Positions 1 through 8,839 are shown, counted from the stretch's first letter. The stretch: 64,000 nt of DNA from Mesorhizobium sp. BR1-1-16 (GCF_020165495.1 NZ_JAIUIE010000013.1:57896-121895); one strand, 5' to 3'. Translations and numbers: made by a program. The notes: a model not told the origin generated them from the letters alone.

Positions 1-418
1 TGATCGCCTTGGCCTGCTGCACGCCATCGCCGAAGCGGTACTGGAACACCGGCATCAGCCGGCCACGCGCTTGCTTCTCTGCAGCGATGACGGCGTCCAC
101 CTCGGCCAGCGAGCCGACCAGCGGCTTCTCGCAGACGACATGCTTGCCGGCGGCGAGCGCTGCCATGACCATGGGATAATGCACCATCGGCGGCGTGCAG
201 ATATCGATGATGTCGAGATCGTCCATGGCAAGCAGATCATCGAAATCGGCCGTTCGCCGCTCGATGCCGAACTCATCGGCGAGGCCGTTCATGCGGCCGG
301 GATCGAGATCGCAGATCGCGAGCAGCTTGAACTTGTCCTTATTCGTAAGATAGCCCTCGACGATATGAGAGCGGCCGATGCCGCCGCCGACGACGGCAAC
401 CGTCTTGATCTCGCTCAT
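1..418 (-). CDS. Gfo/Idh/MocA-family oxidoreductase, cut by the window edge
   Basis: This is the N-terminal 139 residues of an NAD(P)-dependent sugar or cyclitol oxidoreductase; the C-terminus lies beyond base 1. The protein begins MSEIKTVAVVGGGIGRSHIV, with the Rossmann glycine loop GGGIGRS at the start. The family's E-K-P motif follows near residue 95 (GKHVVCEKPL). The ATG at 418 overlaps the stop of the upstream oxidoreductase gene (415-1431) by four bases, so the two are translationally coupled. Both are the last visible members of the minus-strand sugar operon that starts near 4615. The exact substrate cannot be read from sequence. Confidence 0.9.
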   Translation of the reverse strand, partial: MSEIKTVAVVGGGIGRSHIVEGYLTNKDKFKLLAICDLDPGRMNGLADEFGIERRTADFDDLLAMDDLDIIDICTPPMVHYPMVMAALAAGKHVVCEKPLVGSLAEVDAVIAAEKQARGRLMPVFQYRFGDGVQQAKAI

Positions 419-1431
419 TGCTGCCACTCCGTGCCGCGCTCGGCGATTGCCTGGGCTTCAAGGGCGAGTTCCATTGCCTTGAAGCAGTGTTCCTGGCCCA
501 TCGCCGTCTCGGTCCGGTCGCGGATGTCAGCGAGAAGCTGAGGGCCGTAAGGGAGTTCGACGCCGCTGCAATCGATCGCCTGAACGCCCTTGCCGTTGAC
601 GAGGAAAAGATGGTCGGTGCCCGGCCGCCCGGCGATATCGATATATTTGCGAAGCTCGATATAGCCCTCGGTGCCGAGGATCGTCAGCCGTCCGTCGCCC
701 CAGGTCGGCAGGCCGGAGGGGGTGAACCAGTCCACGCGGACATAGCCGGTGGTCCGCGCGGTCTTGAGGTGCATGTCGCCGAAATCCTGCAGGCCTGGCC
801 GGCCGGAATTGGCGCGGTTGGCGACGCTGGCCGACACCACTTCGGCGTCGAGCGTGCCTGAGAAGAACAGGAACTGCTCGCACTGATGCGAGCCGATGTC
901 GCAGAGAATGCCGCCATAGCGCTGGCGCTCGAAGAACCATTCCGGGCGCTGGTTGTTGCGGATGGCGTGCGGGCCGAGGCCGACGGTGTTGATGACCTCG
1001 CCGATCGCGCCGGCCGCGACCAGTTCGCCGGCCTTGACGGTGGAGCGGGTTTCGAAATGCTCGGAATAGCAGATCGAGAAGATGCGGCCGGTTTCGCGCT
1101 GCGCAGCCCTGACGGCGGCAAGCTGGTCGAGGCTGATCACGCCCGGCTTGTCGCTCATGACATCCTTGCCATGCCGCATTGCCTTGATCGCGATGCCGGC
1201 GCGCTCGTCGAGGATCGCGGCGGTGACGATGAGGGCGATGCTATCGTCCTCATAGATCTCCGCGGCGCTGGCGGCCCGTCGCGCGCCGCCATAGCGCTCG
1301 GCGAAGGGGGTCGCGAGAGCGTCCTCCGGCGCATGGAAGGCGACGAATTCGGCTCCGGCGCGCAGCAGGAGGTCGACCTGGCCGTAGATGTGGCTGTGGT
1401 TGAGGCCGATGACGGAAAATCGAATGCTCAT
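415..1431 (-). CDS. Gfo/Idh/MocA-family oxidoreductase
   Basis: A predicted cytoplasmic NAD(P)-dependent dehydrogenase of 338 residues. It begins MSIRFSVIGLNHSHIYGQVD, and residues near 100 read KDVMSDKPGV, the position of the usual E-K-P motif with Asp-Lys-Pro instead. A conserved GGILCDIGSHQCEQF stretch sits in the C-terminal half where family members carry the catalytic D-x3-H. The reading frame stays open up to 1593, but that extension runs into the permease gene and looks unlike protein, so I start at ATG 1431. It lies 47 bases after the permease gene and overlaps the next oxidoreductase by four bases. Likely role: oxidation of the sugar imported by the adjacent ABC system (inference). 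Confidence 0.9.
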   Translation of the reverse strand: MSIRFSVIGLNHSHIYGQVDLLLRAGAEFVAFHAPEDALATPFAERYGGARRAASAAEIYEDDSIALIVTAAILDERAGIAIKAMRHGKDVMSDKPGVISLDQLAAVRAAQRETGRIFSICYSEHFETRSTVKAGELVAAGAIGEVINTVGLGPHAIRNNQRPEWFFERQRYGGILCDIGSHQCEQFLFFSGTLDAEVVSASVANRANSGRPGLQDFGDMHLKTARTTGYVRVDWFTPSGLPTWGDGRLTILGTEGYIELRKYIDIAGRPGTDHLFLVNGKGVQAIDCSGVELPYGPQLLADIRDRTETAMGQEHCFKAMELALEAQAIAERGTEWQQ

Positions 1432-1478
1432 CGCGGAAAAGTCTCTTGCTGGCGGCGTTGGGGGAGGGGCCTTGGCGG

Positions 1479-2372
1479 CTAACGCTTCATGCCGGTGGTT
1501 GCGATGCCTTCGATCAGAAGGCGCTGGAAGATGAGGAAGAACAGGAAGACCGGAACCAGCGTCAGCGTCGACATCGCGAACAGCCCACCCCAATCGCTTT
1601 CGGCGCTCGAGTCGACGAAGGTTCGAAGTGCCAGCTGGACGGTGTAGGTGCGGATGTCGGAGAGATAGATCAGCGGGCCGAAGAAATCGTCCCAGGTCCA
1701 GATGAAGGTGAAGATCGCCGCCGTGGCGAGCACGGGCATCGACAGCGGCAACAGGATCTTCCAGTAGATGCGCCAGGGGCTGCAGCCGTCCATCATCGCG
1801 GCCTCATCCAGTTCCTTCGGCAGGTTGCGAAAGAACTGCACCATCAGGAAAATGAAGAAGCTGTCGGCGGCGAGGAATTTCGGCACGACCAGTGGCAGGA
1901 AGGTGTTCACCCAGCCGAGCTGGTGAAACAGCACATATTGCGGGATCAGCGTCACCTGATAGGGCAGCATCAGCGTGCCGAGCATCATCGCGAACCAGAA
2001 CCGCCGGCCTCGGAATTCGAGCCGCGCAAAGGCGAAGGCGGCGAGCGAGCAGGTGGCGAGATTGCCGATGATCGCCAGGACGGCAATGATCAGCGAATTC
2101 AGGAAGAAGGTGTCGAAGCCGATGCGAAGGCCGGTCCAGCCGCGAAAATAGGATGCAAGGCTCCAGGAGCTAGGCCAGAGGCTCGTCGCCGTAAAGATCT
2201 CGTTCTCTGGCCGGAACGAAGCCGAGAGCATCCATAGAAGCGGGTACAGCATCAGGATCGAGGCGAGGATCAGCAGCCCATGCGCCAGAAGCGATAGCGC
2301 GCCCTTGCGCAGCCGGCTCGTCTCGCCGGCCTCGCCCGTCACGACGGTCAGGCGCTGGGTGTCAGTTGTCAT
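1479..2372 (-). CDS. Sugar ABC transporter permease, MalG type
   Basis: Inner-membrane permease of 297 residues with about six hydrophobic segments. The family EAA loop reads ELDEAAMMDGCSPWRIYWKI near residue 190, the contact site for the ATPase. The N-terminal cytoplasmic stretch of about 25 residues precedes the first membrane segment (LSLLAHGLLILASILMLYPL). The end has the typical MalG-like LLIEGIATTGMKR tail. The start ATG at 2372 overlaps the end of the MalF-type permease gene by 11 bases. No ATP-binding gene accompanies this transporter inside the window; it may lie left of base 1 or be shared in trans. Confidence 0.93.
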   Translation of the reverse strand: MTTDTQRLTVVTGEAGETSRLRKGALSLLAHGLLILASILMLYPLLWMLSASFRPENEIFTATSLWPSSWSLASYFRGWTGLRIGFDTFFLNSLIIAVLAIIGNLATCSLAAFAFARLEFRGRRFWFAMMLGTLMLPYQVTLIPQYVLFHQLGWVNTFLPLVVPKFLAADSFFIFLMVQFFRNLPKELDEAAMMDGCSPWRIYWKILLPLSMPVLATAAIFTFIWTWDDFFGPLIYLSDIRTYTVQLALRTFVDSSAESDWGGLFAMSTLTLVPVFLFFLIFQRLLIEGIATTGMKR

Positions 2373-3318
2373 AATGCACCCAGTATTTCGACGTCAGGAA
2401 CGAGAAACTGGTGAACACCGCGACGATGACGAGCAGGATCCAGGCAAGCGCCGAAGCATAGCCCATGCGAAAGAAGCCGAACGCTTCCTGATAGAGATAG
2501 AGCGTATAGAACAGTGTCGAGTTGATCGGATTGCCGGTGCCGCCCGAGATGATGAAGGCCGGCGTGAAGCTCTTGAAACCCTCGATGGTCTGGATGATCG
2601 CATTGAAGAAGATCACCGGCGTCAGGAGCGGCAGCGTGATCTTGCGGAACATGCGCCATTTGCCGGCGCCGTCGAGGCTGGCCGCCTCATACATGTCGAG
2701 CGGAATCTGCCTGAGGCCGGCGAGAAAGATGATCATCGGCGAGCCGAACTGCCAGACGGCGAGGGCGATCAGCGTCCAGAGCGAATAGCGCGGGTTGGAA
2801 ATCCAGCTCGGGCCGACAATGCCGAAATTCAGCAGGAACTGGTTGACGAGACCATTGCCGGCAAAGAGCTGGCGCCAGAGCACGGCGATAGCGACCGAGG
2901 CACCGAGCAGCGACGGCAAATAGAAGATGGCGCGATAGATCGGCAGCCCGCGCATGCCGCGATTGAGCAGCAGCGCGACGACGAGCGCGAAGGCGAGTTT
3001 CAGCGGCACAGAGACGATGACGAAGGTCAGCGTCACCCGCATCGATTGGATGAACTTGGCGTCGGCAGTGAAGATGCGCACGAAATTCGCGCCGCCGTTC
3101 CAGTGCGGCGCGGTCAGCAGATCGAAATCCGTGAAGCTCAGATAGAGCGAGATCAGGATGGGCCCGAGGGTCAGGCCGAAGAAGCCGATGAACCAGGGCA
3201 GAAGGAAGAGATAGCCGGGGCCATGCTTGCTGCGCGCTGCGGCGAAGCGGGAGGGAGAGGCTGCGGCGATGGCGGGCGAACCGCCGCGCGCGGCCTCCGG
3301 GGACGGCGCCGAGGCCAA
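2362..3318 (-). CDS. Sugar ABC transporter permease, MalF type
   Basis: Inner-membrane permease of 318 residues. The membrane part begins at GYLFLLPWFIGFFGLTLGPI, and an EAA loop (DMYEAASLDGAGKWRMFRKI) lies in the C-terminal half. The open frame extends upstream to 3537, inside the binding-protein gene, but those residues are Arg/Pro-rich shadow sequence. I choose TTG 3318 because it lies four bases after the binding-protein stop and is preceded by an AAGAAGGG ribosome-binding stretch. It pairs with the MalG-type permease just downstream. Certainty on function is high; the start is an inference. Confidence 0.88.
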   Translation of the reverse strand: MASAPSPEAARGGSPAIAAASPSRFAAARSKHGPGYLFLLPWFIGFFGLTLGPILISLYLSFTDFDLLTAPHWNGGANFVRIFTADAKFIQSMRVTLTFVIVSVPLKLAFALVVALLLNRGMRGLPIYRAIFYLPSLLGASVAIAVLWRQLFAGNGLVNQFLLNFGIVGPSWISNPRYSLWTLIALAVWQFGSPMIIFLAGLRQIPLDMYEAASLDGAGKWRMFRKITLPLLTPVIFFNAIIQTIEGFKSFTPAFIISGGTGNPINSTLFYTLYLYQEAFGFFRMGYASALAWILLVIVAVFTSFSFLTSKYWVHYDN

Positions 3319-3322
3319 GGCC

Positions 3323-4615
3323 TCAGCCCTTCTTGGCGCGAGCCAATGTGGCGCTGGCCTGATCGAAAAAGGCCGGGCCGGCGTCCTCGGGCGACGTCTG
3401 GCCGAAGGCCACTTCCTGGCTGGTGGTGCGAAGCTGCGTCGAGACTTCGCCGGCATTGGCAGGCGGCGCCGGCGGCAGGGCCCCGAGCAGGTCACCGAGA
3501 TTGGAGACGAATTCGAGCGCGATCTTGCTCTGCGCATCCAGCGTCGGCGCCACCACCTCGCGCGTCGAGGCTTTGCACGGGATGCCGCGCTCGACGCCCA
3601 GCGCCTTGGCCGCTTCCGGGTCCGAGATGAAGAAGTTGATGAACTTGGCGCTCAGTTCCTTGTTGGCGGAGGTGCCGCCGATCGAGAAGAACATCGAGGG
3701 CTTGCGATAGTGACCGCCGCCACTGCCCGGCTTGATGCGCGGGAAATTGGTCATGGTCAGCGGATCCTTGTTGACGGCCTGGAAGGCGATCAACTGGTTC
3801 GAATTGGCGAAGGTGGTCGTCGCCTTGCCGAGCGTGATCATCGTGTTCTCGATCGCGTCGGTCGCGTCGAGCGCCTGGTCCTCGGCCGAGACGATGACGT
3901 CCGCGGCCCGGAGATCGGCCCAGAGCTTGAACCAGTCCGTCATATCCTGGCCGTCGAAGGCGGCCTTGCCATCCGCGGTGTAGAGCGCCTTGCCGCGCTG
4001 GCGCAGCCAGTTTTCGAGCGCCGGCTCGACGCCGCTGCCGTCCTGGAACAGCTTCATGCCGGAGCGCTTGTTGGCCGCGTTGAACTTCGCCGCGAGCGCC
4101 GGGAGGTCCTCATAGCTCAGATCACGGCCGGGCGACTCGATGCCGGCTTCCTTGAAGGCGGCCTCATTCACCATCAGCGCGACGGAATTGGCGCCGAGGC
4201 TGATGCCGTAGAGCTTGCCGTCGACCTTGCCGCCGTCGAGCTGGTCCTTATCGAAATCATCCAGTTGCAGCGCGCCGCCGACGAATTCGTCGAGCGGGGC
4301 GATACCGTTCCGGATCGCGTATTCGACGATGTAGCGATAGTCCATCTGGATGATGTCGGGCGCGTTGCCGCCGGCGGTCTGCGTGCCGAGCTTGGCCCAG
4401 TAATCCTGGAAGGCCATGAACTCGCCATCAATGGTCACGCCCGGATTGGCCTTCGAGAACAGGTCCGTCGCGGCGAAGGTCCGGTCGGCGCGCGCCTTGC
4501 CGCCCCAGAAGAGCAGGCGAAGCTTGGTGTCGGCGGCGAAGGCCGGGCTGATTGCGCCGGCAGCGAGCGCCGCGGCGCTCCCAAGCAGGAACTGGCGCCG
4601 GTGAAGCGTCGTCAT
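3323..4615 (-). CDS. Sugar ABC transporter substrate-binding protein (family 1)
   Basis: Periplasmic binding protein of 430 residues, the usual length for extracellular solute-binding family 1. The N-terminus has two arginines, a hydrophobic stretch and an Ala-x-Ala site (RRQFLLGSAAALAAGAISPAFA), consistent with a Tat or Sec signal cleaved near residue 28. The mature part begins DTKLRLLFWGG, typical of carbohydrate-binding members. It is the first gene of the minus-strand operon. Its promoter region (4679-4707) holds a perfect 14-bp palindrome that I assign to the TetR-type regulator encoded upstream at 4742. The ligand is unknown; neighbouring KdgF-like and oxidoreductase genes suggest a sugar acid or modified sugar. 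Confidence 0.92.
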   Translation of the reverse strand: MTTLHRRQFLLGSAAALAAGAISPAFAADTKLRLLFWGGKARADRTFAATDLFSKANPGVTIDGEFMAFQDYWAKLGTQTAGGNAPDIIQMDYRYIVEYAIRNGIAPLDEFVGGALQLDDFDKDQLDGGKVDGKLYGISLGANSVALMVNEAAFKEAGIESPGRDLSYEDLPALAAKFNAANKRSGMKLFQDGSGVEPALENWLRQRGKALYTADGKAAFDGQDMTDWFKLWADLRAADVIVSAEDQALDATDAIENTMITLGKATTTFANSNQLIAFQAVNKDPLTMTNFPRIKPGSGGGHYRKPSMFFSIGGTSANKELSAKFINFFISDPEAAKALGVERGIPCKASTREVVAPTLDAQSKIALEFVSNLGDLLGALPPAPPANAGEVSTQLRTTSQEVAFGQTSPEDAGPAFFDQASATLARAKKG

Positions 4616-4678
4616 AGTGCAGTCCTCCCGTTCTGGTTGCGACGAAGGCTGAGGTCGCTGCGCTCTTGGCGGCGCTAA

Positions 4679-4707
4679 ATAACCAATTGGTTACAATCTT
4701 GGGTCAA
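4679..4707 (-). promoter_or_regulatory. Candidate sigma-70 promoter of the binding-protein operon
   Basis: Read on the minus strand, TTGACC (4702-4707) is followed by a 17-base spacer and GGTTAT (4679-4684), a reasonable -35/-10 pair. The palindromic operator at 4680-4693 covers the -10 and half the spacer, so a bound regulator would block RNA polymerase. The start codon of the binding-protein gene is 64 bases further on. The match is by eye. Confidence 0.5.
4680..4693. promoter_or_regulatory. Palindromic operator, probable TetR-family site 1
   Basis: TAACCAATTGGTTA is a perfect 14-bp palindrome. Read on the minus strand it extends to TTGTAACCAATTGGTTATTT. Its half-site TGTAACCAA recurs at 5517-5525 before the divergent operon. 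The two sites flank the only regulator gene in this locus (4742-5428), which makes that protein the natural binder. Confidence 0.65.
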
Positions 4708-4741
4708 TCGCCGGATGGTGTCAAGCCGGCCTGCGGCTTGG

Positions 4742-5428
4742 TCAGCGCGTGCAGAGATAGTCGAGCACCATGCGCACGGCATGGGCTTCGCGTTCCTGGA
4801 TCAGGGCGAACTGGCCTAAGTCGCGTTCGAAAATGACCGACAAAGTCTTCATGTTGGAGACATAAAAATAGCCAAGGCTCGCAACCGAAATATAGAGCTG
4901 CATCGGGTCGACATCCTTGCGGAAGACGCCGCTCGCGATGCCGCGCTGGACGATAGCCCTGATCTCGGCGACGAGCGGGGAATGCAGCGCCGGGATGTCC
5001 TTGATCTGCTTCAGGAAGCGAGCGTTCTGCAGATTCTCGACCGCCAACAGCCGCGGAAACCACGGATTGGCCAGGAAATGGCGAAAAGTGAACCGCACCA
5101 GCCGGTCCATCGCGTCGACAGGAGCGAATTCGCTCAGCGACAATTCCTGTTCGCCACGCCGGATTTCCTGATAGGCGTCGAGCAGGACAGCGCTGTAGAG
5201 CGCTTCCTTGTTGCCATAGTAGTGGTACAGCATCCGCTTGTTGGCCTTGGCACGCTCGGCGATCGCATCGACCCGCGCCCCGTTGAAACCCTGCTCGCAG
5301 AACTCATCCCGCGCCGCTTTCAGGATGGCCGCCTTGGTGCGTTCCGCATCGCGCGGCCGGATTGAGCCAACCCCGGCGCTTCGTACGGCCGTCGGTTCGG
5401 CGGGGACGATCTCTCCGTCGTTATCCAT
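4742..5428 (-). CDS. TetR-family transcriptional regulator
   Basis: One-component regulator of 228 residues, slightly longer than the usual TetR length because of a Pro/Ala-rich N-terminal tail of about 25 residues. The helix-turn-helix lies at about residues 28-75 (AAILKAARDEF, then KRMLYHYYGNKEALYSAVL, the classic TetR F/Y-x-Y-F-x-x-K-x-x-L end). The remaining three quarters form the ligand-binding and dimer domain. The gene sits between two divergent sugar arms, with the TGTAACCAA operators at 4680-4693 downstream and 5517-5534 upstream. It probably represses both arms and itself, and is released by a sugar-derived inducer (inference). Confidence 0.9.
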   Translation of the reverse strand: MDNDGEIVPAEPTAVRSAGVGSIRPRDAERTKAAILKAARDEFCEQGFNGARVDAIAERAKANKRMLYHYYGNKEALYSAVLLDAYQEIRRGEQELSLSEFAPVDAMDRLVRFTFRHFLANPWFPRLLAVENLQNARFLKQIKDIPALHSPLVAEIRAIVQRGIASGVFRKDVDPMQLYISVASLGYFYVSNMKTLSVIFERDLGQFALIQEREAHAVRMVLDYLCTR

Positions 5429-5516
5429 CGCATTTGCTCATTTTCGGCGGCCTGCCGCGCATTTTTTCAAAGCGGCAGACGGCGGCTTGACTCGTGATTC
5501 TAGCCATGTCTACCTG

Positions 5517-5534
5517 TGTAACCAAACAGTTACA
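5517..5534. promoter_or_regulatory. Palindromic operator, probable TetR-family site 2
   Basis: TGTAACCAAACAGTTACA has perfect six-base arms, TGTAAC and GTTACA. It shares the nine-base half-site TGTAACCAA with the operator at 4680-4693. It ends directly before the AGGAGG ribosome-binding site (5535-5540) of the plus-strand operon and lies 89 bases before the regulator's own start codon, so it could control both directions. A TTGACT (5487-5492) lies at a suitable distance upstream, but no good -10 follows it. Confidence 0.6.
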
Positions 5535-5547
5535 AGGAGGCTGTCTG

Positions 5548-6699
5548 GTGGCTGACAGGCGAATCGGCGTCATCATGCATGGCGCAACTGGACGCATGGG
5601 CTACAATCAGCACCTCGTCCGTTCGATCCTCGCCCTGCGCGATCAAGGCGGGATTGTACTCGGGAACGGCGACCGTCTCGTGCCAGAGCCGATCCTGGTC
5701 GGGCGCGACGGCGACAAACTGAGGCGGCTTGCCGAGAAGCATGCGATCGACCGCTGGTCGACGGACATCAATGCCGTGCTTGCCGACCCTTCCGCTGCGA
5801 TCTTCTTCGATGCCGGGACGACGCGGATGCGCGCTGGCCTGCTCGGCCGGGCGATCGATGCCGGCAAGCATGTCTATTGCGAGAAGCCGGTCGCCGAAGA
5901 CTTGCACATCGCCGTCGCGCTCGCTCGAAAAGCCCGGTCGGCCGGGATCAAGCACGGTGTCGTTCAGGACAAGCTTTTCCTACCGGGCCTGCTGAAGCTC
6001 GCGATGCTCCGGGATTCAGGCTTTTTCGGCCGCATCCTCTCGGTGCGGGGCGAGTTCGGATATTGGGTCTTCGAGGGCGACTGGCAGGTTGCGCAGCGTC
6101 CCTCCTGGAACTACCGCCGGGCCGATGGCGGCGGCATCATCCTCGATATGCTCTGCCACTGGCGGTATGTGCTCGATAATCTGTTCGGTGCCGTCAAATC
6201 CGTGTCCTGCCTCGGCGCGACGCATATTCCGCAGCGCTTCGACGAGCGGGGTGAGCCCTATGCCGCCGATGCCGACGACGCTGCCTATGCGACCTTCGAA
6301 CTCGAAGGCGGCGTGATCGCGCAGATCAATTCCTCATGGGCGGTGCGGGTCAAGCGCGACGACCTCGTCACCTTCCAGGTCGATGGCACGCACGGTTCCG
6401 CCGTCGCGGGGCTTCATCGCTGTTTCACGCAGCACCGCGTCAACACGCCGAAGCCGGTGTGGAATCCCGACGAGCCGCAGACGCTCGACTTCCAGGCCGG
6501 CTGGGACGAAGTGCCCGATAACACGAAGGTGGAAAACGGCTTCAAGGCGCAGTGGGCGATGTTTCTCCGCCATGTCGCCGAGGACGGACCCTGGCCCTAT
6601 GGGCTGGAGGAGGGGGCCAAAGGCGTCCAGCTTGCCACGTTGGGGCTGAAATCATGGCGCGAGCGGCGCTGGCTCGACGTTCCCTCGCTCGAGATTTGA
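5548..6699 (+). CDS. Gfo/Idh/MocA-family oxidoreductase
   Basis: Cytoplasmic NAD(P)-dependent dehydrogenase of 383 residues. The Rossmann loop is GVIMHGATGRMGYNQH at residues 7-22, and the E-K-P motif lies near residue 115 (GKHVYCEKPVAEDL). I chose GTG 5548, the start of MVADRRIGVI, because a strong AGGAGG lies seven bases before it; the frame is open further upstream to 5494. It is the first gene of the plus-strand arm, directly behind TetR-type operator 2. It probably acts on the imported sugar or its derivative with the isomerase next door. Confidence 0.9.
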   Translation: MADRRIGVIMHGATGRMGYNQHLVRSILALRDQGGIVLGNGDRLVPEPILVGRDGDKLRRLAEKHAIDRWSTDINAVLADPSAAIFFDAGTTRMRAGLLGRAIDAGKHVYCEKPVAEDLHIAVALARKARSAGIKHGVVQDKLFLPGLLKLAMLRDSGFFGRILSVRGEFGYWVFEGDWQVAQRPSWNYRRADGGGIILDMLCHWRYVLDNLFGAVKSVSCLGATHIPQRFDERGEPYAADADDAAYATFELEGGVIAQINSSWAVRVKRDDLVTFQVDGTHGSAVAGLHRCFTQHRVNTPKPVWNPDEPQTLDFQAGWDEVPDNTKVENGFKAQWAMFLRHVAEDGPWPYGLEEGAKGVQLATLGLKSWRERRWLDVPSLEI

Positions 6700-6728
6700 A
6701 CAGAGCGGCCGCTGGCAATAGGCATTTG

Positions 6729-7559
6729 ATGGCAGGCGAACTGGCAATCAATCTGGCGACGACGCGTGGCAGTTGGGGCTTTGCCGAGGCTGCGGACGGC
6801 TGCCTGCAGCGCGGAATCTCGGCCATTGCACCTTGGCGAGACCAGATCGAGGCCATCGGGCTTGCCGAGGCGGCGCGGCTCGTCCAGTCGGAGGGCCTGC
6901 GTGTCACCGGCCTTTGCCGCGGCGGCATGTTTCCAGCTAAAACGGCGACGGGCCGTCAGGCGGCGATCGATGACAACAAGCGCGCCGTCGACGAGGCCGC
7001 GGCGCTTGGCGCCGCGTGCCTCGTCCTGGTTGTCGGCGGCTTGCCGGGCTCCAGCCGCGATCTTTCGGCGGCGCGGGCCATGGTCGAGGACGGTCTCGCC
7101 GCGATGCTGCCTCATGCGCGCAGCGTCGGCATGCCGCTGGCGATCGAGCCGCTGCATCCGATGTATGCTGCCGACCGCGCCTGCGTGAACACGCTCGACC
7201 AGGCGCTCGATCTGTGTGACCTCTTCGGAGAAGGGGTCGGCGTCGCGATCGACGTTTATCATGTCTGGTGGGATCCGAAGCTGCCGGCGGCGATCGCCCG
7301 CGCCGGACGCATGAACTGTATCCTTGCGCATCACATCTGCGACTGGCTGGTGCCGACGCGGGACATGCTGCTCGACCGTGGCATGATGGGCGATGGCGTG
7401 ATTGATCTCGCCGACATCAGGCGGATGATCGAGGCGGCCGGCTATCATGGCCCCGAGGAAGTCGAGATTTTCTCGCGCGACAACTGGTGGCGTCAGCCGG
7501 GCGATACGGTGCTGGCGACCTGTGTCGAGCGCCATGCCAATCTACAGAACCAGGAATGA
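6729..7559 (+). CDS. Sugar phosphate isomerase/epimerase-like TIM-barrel protein
   Basis: A 276-residue protein of the xylose-isomerase-like (AP endonuclease 2) TIM-barrel superfamily. The metal-site pattern can be followed: E of LAIEPLHPMY near residue 145, D of VGVAIDVYHVWWDP near residue 180, H of HHICDW near residue 210 and E of EVEIFS near the C-terminus. The start ATG at 6729 is directly preceded by a TTG that could also serve. It lies between two Gfo/Idh oxidoreductases, an arrangement common in inositol, uronate and keto-sugar catabolism, where the barrel protein isomerises or epimerises the oxidised sugar. The precise substrate is unknown. Confidence 0.85.
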   Translation: MAGELAINLATTRGSWGFAEAADGCLQRGISAIAPWRDQIEAIGLAEAARLVQSEGLRVTGLCRGGMFPAKTATGRQAAIDDNKRAVDEAAALGAACLVLVVGGLPGSSRDLSAARAMVEDGLAAMLPHARSVGMPLAIEPLHPMYAADRACVNTLDQALDLCDLFGEGVGVAIDVYHVWWDPKLPAAIARAGRMNCILAHHICDWLVPTRDMLLDRGMMGDGVIDLADIRRMIEAAGYHGPEEVEIFSRDNWWRQPGDTVLATCVERHANLQNQE

Positions 7560-7561
7560 CC

Positions 7562-8803
7562 ATGAACGGGCAGGAACGCCGGCGCTATGCGCTGATCGGC
7601 ACGGGCAATCGCGGCACGACGATGTGGGGCCGTGACCTGCTCGCCGGCTGGCGCCAGGAGGTCGACCTCGTGGCGATCTGCGACACCAATCCGCTTCGAG
7701 CAGAGCGGGCGCGGAGCATGATCAAGTCGAACGCGCCGATCTATACCTCGATCGAGGAAACGCTCGCTGCGGCGCGGCCTGAGCTTGCGATCGTCTGCAC
7801 GCGCGATTCCAACCATGACGACATCATCGTGGCGGCCCTCGAGGCCGGTGCCGACGTCATCACGGAGAAACCGATGACGACCAGCATGGACAAGATCCGC
7901 CGCATCCGCGACGCAGAGCGACGCACCGGCAAGCGGATCGACGTGTCGTTCAATTATCGTTATGCGCCAACGGCGGCAAAGCTGAAGTCGCTGCTCGCTT
8001 CGGGCGCGATCGGCACGCTGACCTCCGTTGATTTTCACTGGTATCTGAACAACCAGCATGGCGCGGACTACTTCCGCCGCTGGCATGCCTATATCCAGAA
8101 CTCCGGTAGCCTGTTCGTCCACAAGGCGACGCATCATTTCGATCTTCTGAACTGGTATATCGGCGCCGATCCGGAAGAGGTCGCGGCCTTCGGCGAACTG
8201 CGCCAATACGGCCGCAACGGTCCGTTTCGCGGGCCGCGCTGTCGCGATTGCAGCCATGCCGACGCGTGCGACTATTATTTCGACATGAGCGCAGACGAAT
8301 TTCTCGATGAGCTCTATGAGGATCCATCAGAGATCGATGGGTATGTCCGCGATGGCTGCGTCTATCGCGAGGACATCGATATCTTTGATACAATGTCGGC
8401 GACAATCCGCTATCAGAATGCGGTCACGGTCTCTTATTCCCTGAATGCCTTTATGCCGATCGAAGGCCATGCCATCGCCTTCAACGGTACGCGTGGCCGC
8501 ATCGAACTGCGTCAGTTCGAGAAACAGCCCTGGCAGACGCCGGAGCATGACGAGATCCTGCTGGTCCGCTCCTTTGGCGGAGGCGTCGAACGGATCAAGG
8601 TCCCGCATGCGGGCGGAGGCCACTTCGGCGGCGATGATCTGATGCGCTCGATGATCTTCCGCGATGGGGCCGATCCGCTCGGTCAGCGCGCCGATAGCCG
8701 CGCCGGCGCGATGTCGGTCATGACCGGGCTTGCGGCGCTCGAGAGCGCTACCACGGGTCGCATGGTCCAACTATCGGAGCTTGGGCCGATCGACGGGCCT
8801 TAG
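7562..8803 (+). CDS. Gfo/Idh/MocA-family oxidoreductase with Cys-rich insert
   Basis: A 413-residue dehydrogenase. The Rossmann loop is ALIGTGNRGTTMWG at residues 9-22, and the E-K-P motif appears as DVITEKPMTTS near residue 105. Around residue 225 it carries CRDCSHADAC, a C-x2-C-x5-C pattern seen in one subgroup of the family that may bind a metal. I chose ATG 7562, with AGGA six bases upstream; an ATG at 7556 overlapping the previous stop is possible. It is the third gene of the TetR-controlled plus-strand arm. Confidence 0.9.
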   Translation: MNGQERRRYALIGTGNRGTTMWGRDLLAGWRQEVDLVAICDTNPLRAERARSMIKSNAPIYTSIEETLAAARPELAIVCTRDSNHDDIIVAALEAGADVITEKPMTTSMDKIRRIRDAERRTGKRIDVSFNYRYAPTAAKLKSLLASGAIGTLTSVDFHWYLNNQHGADYFRRWHAYIQNSGSLFVHKATHHFDLLNWYIGADPEEVAAFGELRQYGRNGPFRGPRCRDCSHADACDYYFDMSADEFLDELYEDPSEIDGYVRDGCVYREDIDIFDTMSATIRYQNAVTVSYSLNAFMPIEGHAIAFNGTRGRIELRQFEKQPWQTPEHDEILLVRSFGGGVERIKVPHAGGGHFGGDDLMRSMIFRDGADPLGQRADSRAGAMSVMTGLAALESATTGRMVQLSELGPIDGP

Positions 8804-8839
8804 GCCATCGGCCGCTTCGGATCGCAGGAGGAGGAAACT

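Noticed and set aside
1446..4678. Long plus-strand open frames opposite the permease and binding-protein genes
   Set aside because: They mirror real minus-strand genes with clear family motifs. Their products are His/Arg/Glu-rich with no recognisable domain, as expected from high-GC shadow frames.
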